Shown: positions 1 to 8,086 of the stretch, piece by piece
Numbering within the stretch: the stretch's first letter is position 1
How the letters are laid out: each line of letters opens with the position of its first letter
Assembly (NCBI RefSeq): GCF_014397245.1
Contig: NZ_JACLHY010000035.1
Coordinates: 1 to 32,837, forward strand
Source of the DNA: Arenibacter arenosicollis
GTDB lineage: Bacteria > Bacteroidota > Bacteroidia > Flavobacteriales > Flavobacteriaceae
Length of the DNA stretch: 32,837 nucleotides
Direction: 5' to 3'
Made by a program: the position numbers and the translations under genes
Notes under the pieces: model-generated
The model's input: only the letters and a program-made list of their open reading frames with translations
What the model was told of the DNA's origin: nothing
The model's database searches: none

Positions 1-84
1 AGAAACACATTTTTAGGTTTCTTTGATGAAAAGTATTTAAGAAATAAAGAACAAGCAACAAGGTTAGAGACTAATTTAGTGTAA
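1..84 (+). CDS. C-terminal end of a truncated upstream gene
   Basis: An open frame runs from the first base to a TAA at 82-84 and gives 27 residues ending in ATRLETNLV. The start lies outside the window, so the family cannot be recognised. Its composition (FFDEKYLRNKEQ) looks like ordinary coding sequence, but with so few codons this could also be a chance open frame. Confidence 0.45.
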   Translation, partial: RNTFLGFFDEKYLRNKEQATRLETNLV

Positions 85-110
85 AGGCTAATCTTTAACT
101 TGTGTAAACT

Positions 111-527
111 ATGTGCCTTAACGAACAGCAAAAAATGAAAAACATATTTAAAATTAATAAAAGAGCCAAATCGGAATTTCAAAATGACGAAATATTATGG
201 ATTCCAGGAACCTGGAATGACAGAAGTGATATAGTGAAATCCATTGCGGAAAATAATTTAGATGAATTTATCTTTGTAGGCTTTGTATTAATGAATATGA
301 ATACGAAAGAGACATTCGGAATTCAAATTCTGAAAAAATCGGACTTTGACAATTTGGATTTTTTTGGAGATTTTAAAGACTCTGAATTTTTCATTCGAAT
401 GGACTTATCCGAGAGTGAATTCAATGAACCAAATTCAATATTCAAAGCTGCACATGCTATTCTCAAATCTGGCGGAAAATCGATTTTGACTGAAAAAAGT
501 GGATTAATTTATTCTTCCGAAACTTAG
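111..527 (+). CDS. Small hypothetical protein (138 aa, or 130 aa from the second ATG)
   Basis: I do not recognise this family. The protein is soluble, acidic and phenylalanine-rich, with no signal peptide, transmembrane segment or catalytic motif that I can see. Two starts are possible: ATG at 111 and an in-frame ATG at 135, which begins MKNIFKINKRAK. Neither has a clear Shine-Dalgarno sequence, and the second gives the more natural N-terminus. The gene stands alone, with a partial gene before it and a palindromic cassette-like repeat (about 539-701) right after its stop. That arrangement resembles a single-gene cassette of accessory DNA. Its function is unknown. Confidence 0.7.
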   Translation: MCLNEQQKMKNIFKINKRAKSEFQNDEILWIPGTWNDRSDIVKSIAENNLDEFIFVGFVLMNMNTKETFGIQILKKSDFDNLDFFGDFKDSEFFIRMDLSESEFNEPNSIFKAAHAILKSGGKSILTEKSGLIYSSET

Positions 528-538
528 AATAAAAATGG

Positions 539-701
539 CTGTAGCTAACAATGGTATATGTAATTGCAAGCACTCACCTACTTACGAAAACCCTCCCACG
601 CCCAAAATCGCGGCCGGACGGATTTTCTATTTGGCTTGTTATTGCTAAATTAGATGCTTAAACAACACAACTAATCTTATACAAACACGTTGTATACCAT
701 A
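539..701. repeat. Palindromic intergenic repeat resembling a cassette recombination site
   Basis: The outer arms are ATGGTATA (551-558) and TATACCAT (693-700), a perfect 8-bp inverted pair. A central pair AAAATC (604-609) / GATTTT (621-626) encloses a GC-rich CGGCCGG loop. The stretch therefore looks like a long single-strand-foldable element with an unpaired middle, as in attC-type sites. It separates the orphan small gene from the defence operon. From memory, similar sequences are scattered between accessory genes in flavobacterial genomes; this was not verified here. Confidence 0.5.
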
Positions 702-734
702 AATAAATGAGAAGTTAAACTAAAATAACTTATA

Positions 735-740
735 GAGGAG
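735..740 (+). promoter_or_regulatory. Shine-Dalgarno sequence of the methyltransferase gene
   Basis: GAGGAG lies 8 nt before the ATG at 749. It is unusually strong for a Bacteroidota genome, supports the chosen start and fits a horizontally acquired operon. Confidence 0.55.
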
Positions 741-748
741 ATTAGTAA

Positions 749-2311
749 ATGAAACCAATACCAATAATAGATTTATTTGCCGGTCCTGGAGGCTTGGGAG
801 AAGGATTTTCTTCCGTTAAGGATAATAACGGAAACTTCGTATTCGATATAAGATTGTCTATTGAAAAAGATGAAAGTGCCCATGACACCCTACTTTGGAG
901 AAGTTTTTATCGGCAATTTGTATTAAATGGTGAAATAGTTCCCTCCGAATATTATAAAGCATACAGGGAATCTGATTTAAGGAATCGAGAAGAAATTATT
1001 AAAAAAGCATTGGCTAAATACCCACAAGGGGAACATGCTTCAAATGAAGCTCAACTTTTGGAATTGGGGTCAAAGGCGTGGCCAGCTAAAAAGGTTGACA
1101 AACTAATAAAGTCTAGGCTTGGAGATAAGTCCGGAAATTGGGTGTTAATTGGAGGCCCTCCTTGTCAAGCATATTCGAATGCGGGACGATCACGTGTAGG
1201 AGGAGTTAGTAAAGATGATCATAGAGTTTATTTGTATAAAGAATACCTTAGGATTATTAAGAAACATAAGCCTGCCGTGTTTGTAATGGAAAACGTCAAA
1301 GGCCTATTATCAGCCAAAGTTGGGAATGAAAAAGTTTTTGACTGGATGAAAAAAGATCTAGTCGTAGGTGGTAAATATGAACTTCATTCGTTTGTTAAGC
1401 CTGCAATAGCGGACAAAGATTACTTGATTAGATCTGAAGACTATGGAGTCCCTCAACAAAGGCATAGAGTTATTCTACTAGGAGTAAAAAAAGGGCTGAA
1501 GCACTCAGGAAAATATTTAGAGAAATTAGAGGAACAAATCAACCTCGAGAGTGTAATTGGTAAACTGCCAAAAGTGAGGAGCGGAATAACTAAGACTTTT
1601 ATAGGCTTTAAGGAAAAAGAATTAGATAAAAACGGCAAACCGAAAAGGGCTTACAAAATACAACAGGACTCCGAAGAACTGTGGAATTCAATTCTGACTG
1701 GTTTTATTGATAAAATGAAGGTTTGGGATGAAATACCTCTTAATGGTTTGAGCAAAGGAGCAAAGAGATTTAAGAATGGTGTGGGCGCAGAGTTCCTTCC
1801 ATGTACCAATACAATTGAAAATTCACATAAACTCAAAGACTGGTATCGAGGTATTGACAGTCGAAAATTAAAAGGTGTAGCAAATCATGTTTCTAAAGGT
1901 CATATGACTCAGGATCTATATCGATACCTCTTTTCTGGACTGTTTGTAGAGAAATATGGAACATTTCCAAGGATAAATGACTATGCAAAGCACAGTGATG
2001 AATTAGTGCCTGATCACAGTAACGCAAAATCAGGTGATTTTTCGGATAGATTCAGAGTACAAATCAAGGATAAACCAGCAACCACTGTTACATGTCATAT
2101 ATCTAAAGATGGACATTACTTTATTCATTATGATCCAGAGCAGTGTAGATCTTTAACGGTCCGTGAAGCAGCTAGAATTCAGACTTTCCCTGACAATTAT
2201 TTGTTTAGAGGAAGTAGAACACAGCAGTTTCATCAGGTTGGAAATGCCGTTCCTCCTTATTTGGCCAGACAGTTAGGGGAGATTGTTAAATCAATATTGG
2301 AAGCAAAATGA
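749..2311 (+). CDS. C5-cytosine DNA methyltransferase (Dcm/M.HhaI family)
   Basis: This enzyme transfers a methyl group from S-adenosylmethionine to carbon 5 of cytosine in DNA. The motifs are in standard order: motif I DLFAGPGG (residues 8-15, SAM binding), motif IV GGPPCQ (135-140) with catalytic Cys139, motif VI ENV (181-183), motif VIII QQRHR (236-240), a variable target-recognition region (about 250-460), motif IX around RSLTVREAARIQ (467-478) and motif X QVGNAVPP (496-503). At 520 aa it is longer than a minimal enzyme, with an insert between motifs I and IV. It heads the operon and overlaps the next gene by ATGA. In such systems it protects self DNA. The recognition sequence cannot be read from the protein. 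Confidence 0.95.
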   Translation: MKPIPIIDLFAGPGGLGEGFSSVKDNNGNFVFDIRLSIEKDESAHDTLLWRSFYRQFVLNGEIVPSEYYKAYRESDLRNREEIIKKALAKYPQGEHASNEAQLLELGSKAWPAKKVDKLIKSRLGDKSGNWVLIGGPPCQAYSNAGRSRVGGVSKDDHRVYLYKEYLRIIKKHKPAVFVMENVKGLLSAKVGNEKVFDWMKKDLVVGGKYELHSFVKPAIADKDYLIRSEDYGVPQQRHRVILLGVKKGLKHSGKYLEKLEEQINLESVIGKLPKVRSGITKTFIGFKEKELDKNGKPKRAYKIQQDSEELWNSILTGFIDKMKVWDEIPLNGLSKGAKRFKNGVGAEFLPCTNTIENSHKLKDWYRGIDSRKLKGVANHVSKGHMTQDLYRYLFSGLFVEKYGTFPRINDYAKHSDELVPDHSNAKSGDFSDRFRVQIKDKPATTVTCHISKDGHYFIHYDPEQCRSLTVREAARIQTFPDNYLFRGSRTQQFHQVGNAVPPYLARQLGEIVKSILEAK

Positions 2312-3363
2312 AAGAAGTAATAAGTATACCTAACGCTTCGAGAACTTTTGAAGCTTTAAGGAGTTTGGGATATGACCTTTATTCTTCGATCGCCGACGTA
2401 GTTGATAATTCTATTACAGAAAAAGTAGGCTCTAGTAAGGTTAACATTGACTTTGATTTCAAAGGAAAGTCTAATCTGATCTTGAGAATTACAGACAACG
2501 GATGTGGTATGAATCAGTCTGAACTAGAAGAAGCAATGAGACTTGGAACTGAAACAACTTATATTGAACGAGACCTTGGAAAGTTTGGTATGGGAATGAA
2601 AACCGCATCATTAAGTCACTGTAATGTTCTAACAGTTTTGTCCAAAAAGAAGAATAAGCCTGTCTGTGGCTACAGGTGGGACATGGATCGTATTGACTCT
2701 ACTCAAAACTGGGTGTTACTTCAGTTAAACAACAAAGAAATTGATCTGCTTTTAAAAGAGAATGAACTTGAAATCGGAAAATCTGGAACTATAGTAATGT
2801 GGGATGATTTATTCATCCTTGATCAAGATGTTCAGTTATACAACAGCCAAAAACTAGCTCAGAATTACTATTTCCGGTTACTAACTAAAATCAAGCTCCA
2901 TTTGGGCATGATTTACCATAGGTTTCTGGATGGTTCAATAGGTAAGGAACTTCAAATATTGCTCAATGATGAATCAATTGAACCTTGGGATCCATTCTGT
3001 AGAAGTGAAAAAAACACTAAAGAAATAGATTTAAAAAAGTCACTTTCTGAGTTTAAGCAAGAAGGCTATGATGTACCTGTCACGATCCGGGGATTTGTGC
3101 TTCCAAATAAGGAAGGCTTTTCAAATGAAGAGGCTTGGAAAAATGCAAAAGGTCTTTTATCCTGGAATGATTCACAGGGATATTATATATATCGATCAAA
3201 TAGAATTATTCGTTTTGGTGGATGGCATAATACTAAAGCAAAAGATGAACATGATAAATTGGCTCGAATTAGCATAGATATTGATCCTTCTTTAGATGAA
3301 TTGTTTCGAATAACGGTTAACAAGACGAAAGTTCAGTTTCCTGAAGTTTTATTTAATACTTAA
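2308..3363 (+). CDS. MutL/Hsp90-fold (GHKL, MORC-like) ATPase, N-terminal part, split by a frame change
   Basis: The ATP-binding fold is clear: N-box ADVVDNSI (residues 29-36, D30 and N34), G1 box TDNGCGM (62-68) and G2 box GKFGMGMKTAS (91-101). A second, S5-like domain follows (about 255-345), with GYYIYRSNRIIRFGG and a conserved VNKTKVQFPE strand. This architecture matches the MORC-like ATPases of restriction systems. The frame stops at TAA 3361-3363, right after the S5-like region, while matching sequence continues in the -1 frame to 3914 without a stop. The joined product would be about 535 aa, a normal full length. The gene overlaps the methyltransferase by 4 nt. The break is either a real mutation, a programmed slip or a sequencing error. 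Confidence 0.85.
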   Translation: MKEVISIPNASRTFEALRSLGYDLYSSIADVVDNSITEKVGSSKVNIDFDFKGKSNLILRITDNGCGMNQSELEEAMRLGTETTYIERDLGKFGMGMKTASLSHCNVLTVLSKKKNKPVCGYRWDMDRIDSTQNWVLLQLNNKEIDLLLKENELEIGKSGTIVMWDDLFILDQDVQLYNSQKLAQNYYFRLLTKIKLHLGMIYHRFLDGSIGKELQILLNDESIEPWDPFCRSEKNTKEIDLKKSLSEFKQEGYDVPVTIRGFVLPNKEGFSNEEAWKNAKGLLSWNDSQGYYIYRSNRIIRFGGWHNTKAKDEHDKLARISIDIDPSLDELFRITVNKTKVQFPEVLFNT

Positions 3364-3557
3364 AAAATAATCTGAACACCAAAGTTGTTAAGAAAGCGAA
3401 AGAGGTTTACAACAAGAAGGATCTAAAACTCGAAATCAGAAACACATTTAGGAAGAACAGTGAGAAAGTCAATAATGTTGCTGGTGCATTAATTTCTGAT
3501 TATAAGATTTCGACAAGACCTTCATCTAGTTCTTCACCTAAATCAAGGGAAATTGAG

Positions 3558-3914
3558 GTGAAAAACCCCTCTGGAAGTTGGAGGTCCAATCAAATACACG
3601 ATTTCCTAAAGTATGGAACCAATGAAGACTATGAAATCGTTTCAGATCATCTTGGAAGTGACAATCTCTGGAAAATAGTATGCTCTGAAAACGATAAATT
3701 TAAAGTGATCGTCAATGCCGATCACCCGTTTTACTCCAGAGTCTATCATTCATCACAATCCAAAGGTATAACTAGTGCTTTAGACTCTTTGATATTCTCG
3801 CTTGCGTTTGCCGAGTTGTACAATACAAATGATAACAACGCACAGCTTTTCAGAACTTTTAAAACGGTGTTTTCTATGACATTAGATAAATTAACAAAGG
3901 AAGAACTTGTATAA
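3558..3914 (+). CDS. C-terminal part of the MORC-like ATPase in the shifted frame
   Basis: The first possible start in this frame is GTG at 3558, with no ribosome binding site. The frame is open much further back, to about 3357, and reads plausible protein (TKVVKKAKEVYNKKDLKLEI), then a Ser-rich linker and a folded C-terminal domain containing VNADHPFYSRVY and a helix ending in AFAELYN. A HPFY-type motif followed by helices is, as I recall, typical of the C-terminus of these ATPases. Its stop overlaps the Z1 gene start (TAATG, 3912-3916), so operon coupling is kept. I regard this as the displaced C-terminus of the preceding gene, not a separate gene. Confidence 0.7.
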   Translation: MKNPSGSWRSNQIHDFLKYGTNEDYEIVSDHLGSDNLWKIVCSENDKFKVIVNADHPFYSRVYHSSQSKGITSALDSLIFSLAFAELYNTNDNNAQLFRTFKTVFSMTLDKLTKEELV

Positions 3915-6586
3915 TGAACGAAGTAGCAGAACGTATTCTCCAAATTTTGATCGGCAGGTTTCGAAATAATCCTGATAATTTCAATTTGGAATCCGAATTA
4001 GGGCTTAAGGATCCTATTACTGAAGTTAGTTTAAATGATAACCAAAAGGAGATTGTAAAAGCTAGGTTATTAGATGCTATTCGTTACAAAGAATCACATG
4101 ATGGAGCAACACTTGTACCAATATCACTGATTTCCGATCCTAGATTGCATGAGGAGTGGTATGATCAATGGCTTGAGTCCAACAATGATGATGTGGGGTC
4201 GTATTACTGGAAAAGGCTGGAGGAATATTTGTCTACAGAGCTCTCTAGAAAGTATGGGCCTGAAAGTGCCGGTAAGGTAGTTAGGTCAATTGATGAGGCT
4301 ACAAAAGGAATTATGTCAAAGCTGGCCGACCCAGGTAGAGAAGAATTCAGTTATAAAGGATTGGTAGTTGGATATGTGCAAAGTGGTAAAACTGCAAATT
4401 TTACTGCATTAATAGCTAAAGCGGTTGATTCTGGTTATAAGTTTATTGTTGTTTTATCTGGAATTCATAGCGTGCTTCGAAGACAAACGCAGATACGTCT
4501 TGATAAAGAATTAACTGGGATGAATGATCTAAATTTAGATCAGAGCTTTATTGATGAACCGTCGGATGCAAAACGCTGGAATAGAATTACTACGGCAAGA
4601 TTAAGAAGGTCGGCATCTAGAACAGGGCAAATAAAACTTAAAGATCTTGGAGAATTTGATACGGTAAATGTAGACCCATTTGATTCATATTGTAGAAGAT
4701 CATCTCCTACGATCGCTATAATTAAAAAGAATGTATCTGTTTTAACTAAGCTTCTTGATTATATCTTGCAGTCTTCAGAAGAGAGTCGAAAAGAAATGCC
4801 TCTGTTAATTATAGATGATGAGGCAGATCAAGCTAGTGTTGACGGAAACGCAAATGATCCAGATTCAGATCCGACCAGAACAAATGAAAAGATTAGAGAG
4901 CTTTTGAGTTTATTCTCACGTAAAGCCTATGTTGGTTATACAGCAACACCATTTGCCAATGCTTTAATTGATATGAATACCGAACATGAGATGTTAGAGG
5001 ATGATTTGTATCCAAGAAATTTTATCGTATCCCTGACTGAACCTGAGGGTTATTTTGGGACCAGATTAATATTTCAAAGTGATCTTTCGGAATGTTTTGT
5101 TAATCCTATAGACAATGAAGGTCTTGAGCTAATACAGACCAATGAAATGACACATTTTCTCTCCGTGTCAATCGATGAATTTCTGATCGCTTGTGCAATA
5201 CGTAACCTTAGAGGAGACAGGGTAAAGCCAATGAGTATGCTCGTTCATATTTCCCATCTAACAGCAATTCATAACGCTCTTCAGAGAATTATAACAGATT
5301 ACGTTGAAATAGTCAAGGGGCGATATAATAATTTAAGAACAGCTCAGGACTTAAAGAATCAGTATAACGAGGTGTACAATACGTACAATACTGATTGTCA
5401 AAAAATCAGAAATGAACTAGATGTAGAGTTAGTTGTGCCAAGCTTTGAAGAAATTTGGTCCGAGTTAAGAAGTGTGTTGGATGCAGTACAAGTACTGGAG
5501 CTTAATAGTTCATCTGATGATCGACTTAATTATTCTGAAGAAGGTGAATTAAAAGTTATAGCAATCGGAGGAAATCAGCTTTCAAGAGGACTTACACTTG
5601 AAGGATTGTTAATAAGCTATTATTTAAGAGACAGTAGGCAGTATGACACATTGCTTCAAATGGGAAGATGGTTTGGATATAGAATGGGGTACGAAGATTT
5701 GACTCGAGTGCATACGACTGAAACTATCTGGGAGTCATTTGAACACCTGGCATTGGTTGAGGATGAACTAAGAAGTGAAATTTTCCGATATGAGGAAGAA
5801 ACGGATCCACCTGTAACTCCAGCTGACTTGGCTGTAGCAATTAGAGCGCACAGAAGACTTAATGTGACTGCGAGAAATAAAATGGGAGCTGCACGTTTAA
5901 GACAAAGTTCATATAGTAACTCCCTTAATCAAACACATTGGTTACCATTAGATAATCCGGATAGACTTAGGTCTAATTACAATCTGGGCGAAAGTTTTAT
6001 TAATGGACTTAACGGTACTGTTGGATTCACGAATGTAGATAATAGTGGTGTGTATTTACTTAACTCAAAGATTGATGGGGAAAGAGTATTAACTGAATTT
6101 CTGACACGCTACAGTTTTATATCAAAAGAAGAAACTGGTGGGCCCGGATTAGATTCCAGAAATTTACTTGAATATATCTATCGTAGACTTGATGATGGTG
6201 AATTAGCTAATTGGTCGATTGCAGTTGTTGGTAATGCTAATCCTAGGGGTCATAACAATACTATTAACTATGGAAGTCTCGAAATAAACCCTATTCAAAG
6301 AAGCAGGAAGTTTACTGATCGAGGTTATAACATTGGGGTTTTGACGGAGCCGAATCATATCACCATTGATTTAGATGAGAGCGAAGAAAGACAACCTTCG
6401 AATCCGTTACTTCTACTATATTTAATTTGGAAAGACAGTACCGCTACTGTTCAGCATGAGGATCCGGTCTATGGTCAAAGAGTTAATCTTTATTATGGTG
6501 TAGATAGCGATAAAGTTGATGTTTTAGGGATTGCAGTTATCTTGCCTAGAAGCAGATATGAACATGACAGCTATATAGGCCAATGA
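3914..6586 (+). CDS. Z1-domain SF2-type ATPase/helicase-like protein
   Basis: This 890-aa protein is an endonuclease-associated P-loop ATPase of the Z1 type, thought to remodel or translocate on DNA for a partner nuclease. Visible motifs are a Walker A-like GYVQSGKT (residues 153-160), a Walker B/DEAD-like LLIIDDEADQAS (297-308), motif III-like GYTATPFAN (341-349), a motif V-like GGNQLSRGLTLEG (552-564) and motif VI-like QMGRWFGYR (582-590). The last two are hallmarks of Z1 proteins. It starts inside the stop of the ATPase reading frame (1-nt overlap) and ends in an ATGA overlap with the next gene. No nuclease motif is evident within it. Confidence 0.9.
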   Translation: MNEVAERILQILIGRFRNNPDNFNLESELGLKDPITEVSLNDNQKEIVKARLLDAIRYKESHDGATLVPISLISDPRLHEEWYDQWLESNNDDVGSYYWKRLEEYLSTELSRKYGPESAGKVVRSIDEATKGIMSKLADPGREEFSYKGLVVGYVQSGKTANFTALIAKAVDSGYKFIVVLSGIHSVLRRQTQIRLDKELTGMNDLNLDQSFIDEPSDAKRWNRITTARLRRSASRTGQIKLKDLGEFDTVNVDPFDSYCRRSSPTIAIIKKNVSVLTKLLDYILQSSEESRKEMPLLIIDDEADQASVDGNANDPDSDPTRTNEKIRELLSLFSRKAYVGYTATPFANALIDMNTEHEMLEDDLYPRNFIVSLTEPEGYFGTRLIFQSDLSECFVNPIDNEGLELIQTNEMTHFLSVSIDEFLIACAIRNLRGDRVKPMSMLVHISHLTAIHNALQRIITDYVEIVKGRYNNLRTAQDLKNQYNEVYNTYNTDCQKIRNELDVELVVPSFEEIWSELRSVLDAVQVLELNSSSDDRLNYSEEGELKVIAIGGNQLSRGLTLEGLLISYYLRDSRQYDTLLQMGRWFGYRMGYEDLTRVHTTETIWESFEHLALVEDELRSEIFRYEEETDPPVTPADLAVAIRAHRRLNVTARNKMGAARLRQSSYSNSLNQTHWLPLDNPDRLRSNYNLGESFINGLNGTVGFTNVDNSGVYLLNSKIDGERVLTEFLTRYSFISKEETGGPGLDSRNLLEYIYRRLDDGELANWSIAVVGNANPRGHNNTINYGSLEINPIQRSRKFTDRGYNIGVLTEPNHITIDLDESEERQPSNPLLLLYLIWKDSTATVQHEDPVYGQRVNLYYGVDSDKVDVLGIAVILPRSRYEHDSYIGQ

Positions 6587-7596
6587 TACACGTAAATTCG
6601 CTAAATTTTGATACTTGGAATTATCTTGATGATTCTGGTAATCCACTTGATGGTTTTAAGAGTGTAGAGATTACAGCCAACGGAAGTGAGGTGTGTGGAT
6701 ACATTTTTAATGATCATAACTCAAAACATCATTTTGCCATTGAAATATTAGAACCAAGAATATCACCTAGCAACAATTTCCCTCAGGTCACCGGGATGAG
6801 TGTTCAAATCGGAAGTTATTTGATAAATGGATCTAGGAAGATTGTAATTGATGGAGTTTGCGAGATTGATGAATTCCTAGATGAGTTCACGGGGGTTTTC
6901 AAAGAGATATTAATATTGATTGAAGACGAATCCGTTGCTCCCATACAGTCTGTTCATGATATTATGCAGGCATGGGTATCATTCTGGTCTAGACCGCAGA
7001 CCGGTTTATTAAATGTGGAAGAACAAATTGGGCTCATAGGAGAACTCCAAGTTTTGAAAAAATTAATCCCTGTTAACTTGACTTTAGCACTTGATTGCTG
7101 GAACGGACCTCTTGGGGGTAAATTCGATTTCACCTTTACGGACTGGAGTTTTGAGGTAAAAGCAACAAGAAGCGACAGGAGAGTACATATAGTAAATGGA
7201 ATAGATCAACTTGAGCCTAATCGGAATAATAAATTAGCCATAATCTCTTTTCAGCTTCAATCAACAAATGAAATTTCTGGCCTAAACTTATCACAAGAGG
7301 TAAGGGCTATTAGAAGTATGATTTATCGGATAGACAGAACCAAATTTGTTGAATTTGCCAGTTTAATAAGTTCGGCTGGATATAATTTAGCCAGAGATTC
7401 AGAGTATGAGAATATGAACTTCGAAATAATAAATGCAGATTTCTTCGAAGTTAATGAGGAATTCCCAAAACTGACTAGTTCTATGTTAAACCCGCCGATA
7501 AGTCCTAGGGTTGAATCAGTTCAATACAATATTGTGCTAAGTCATTTAGCCGGTACAAACCTGGATCATTTGGTTATTGGAAACTATTTCTATTAA
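6583..7596 (+). CDS. PD-(D/E)XK motif protein, DUF4420 type; likely restriction nuclease
   Basis: This is the likely cleaving subunit of the operon. The nuclease core shows GELQ (Glu154), KFDFTF (Asp182) and FEVKAT (Glu191-x-Lys193), with a downstream LEPNRNNKLAIISFQL strand, which is the pattern of the PD-(D/E)XK fold in DUF4420 proteins. The N-terminal ~130 residues are an all-beta/alpha region of unknown role. The length (337 aa) is normal for the family. It is the last gene of the operon, overlapping the Z1 gene by 4 nt. In related operons an AIPR-type gene often follows; none is present here. The family call is firm, the cleavage role inferred. Confidence 0.85.
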   Translation: MIHVNSLNFDTWNYLDDSGNPLDGFKSVEITANGSEVCGYIFNDHNSKHHFAIEILEPRISPSNNFPQVTGMSVQIGSYLINGSRKIVIDGVCEIDEFLDEFTGVFKEILILIEDESVAPIQSVHDIMQAWVSFWSRPQTGLLNVEEQIGLIGELQVLKKLIPVNLTLALDCWNGPLGGKFDFTFTDWSFEVKATRSDRRVHIVNGIDQLEPNRNNKLAIISFQLQSTNEISGLNLSQEVRAIRSMIYRIDRTKFVEFASLISSAGYNLARDSEYENMNFEIINADFFEVNEEFPKLTSSMLNPPISPRVESVQYNIVLSHLAGTNLDHLVIGNYFY

Positions 7597-7965
7597 AATC
7601 ATTCCAATATTAATTATAGAACGGCATACAACAAGGGCTCCTATGAAAAGCACTAGCCCAGTTTTCTAAAGTTAATATTTTATCCTTTAACTATTTCATA
7701 GTATAACCTTTAATCGTATTGAATTATGGATAAGGCTGTGCAGCATTTAATATTCAATACCACATAACTTGCTCTAAATCTTTCGTGTGCTCCACTCTTC
7801 AGGCGTGGTCACTGCCATCTGTATGATTGAAAGTTATAATAAGGCTATTTAATAGCTATTAATATATATTTATAACCAAAAGTATCACAGATTTGACCGT
7901 CTGTCCTGAACCCGATATATTCCTCCTTTTACCCTTTCTTTCTCATATTCCAAAACTCCCCTTTT

Positions 7966-8019
7966 GTAATACACTGTGTATCAAGCCATGTCATACACTT
8001 GGTGTTACACATGTATTAC
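7966..8019. repeat. Long imperfect inverted repeat
   Basis: The arms are GTAATACA (7966-7973) with TGTATTAC (8012-8019), TGTGTA (7975-7980) with TACACA (8006-8011), and CAAG (7982-7985) with CTTG (7998-8001), around a 12-nt loop. The left arm also contains the palindrome TACACTGTGTA. It could be an operator, an oriT/origin hairpin or an element end. Confidence 0.5.
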
Positions 8020-8046
8020 CTCTACCCTATCTTTCCTAAGAATTTT

Positions 8047-8054
8047 TATATTTG
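8047..8054 (+). promoter_or_regulatory. Possible -7 promoter element (TAnnTTTG type)
   Basis: TATATTTG matches the Bacteroidota -7 consensus TAnnTTTG and lies 32 nt before the ATG at 8087. I see no good TTTG -33 box at the expected distance, so this is tentative. Confidence 0.35.
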
Positions 8055-8086
8055 AGGTTAAAAATCAACTATACATACTATAAATA

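Larger units (their letters stand above)
7597..8086. other. 490-bp non-coding spacer between defence operon and replication module
   Basis: I see no gene on either strand. The left edge has GGCATACAACAAGGGCT followed by AGCCC (a 5-bp hairpin with GGGCT), which loosely recalls the start of flavobacterial cassette-like repeats. The right part has a 54-bp inverted repeat (7966-8019) and a promoter-like TATATTTG (8047-8054). No convincing terminator was found after the nuclease gene. Confidence 0.5.

Noticed and set aside
3068..3277. 69-aa open frame within the ATPase gene
   Set aside because: It is a +1 frame overlap of the S5-like domain; the main frame there is conserved.
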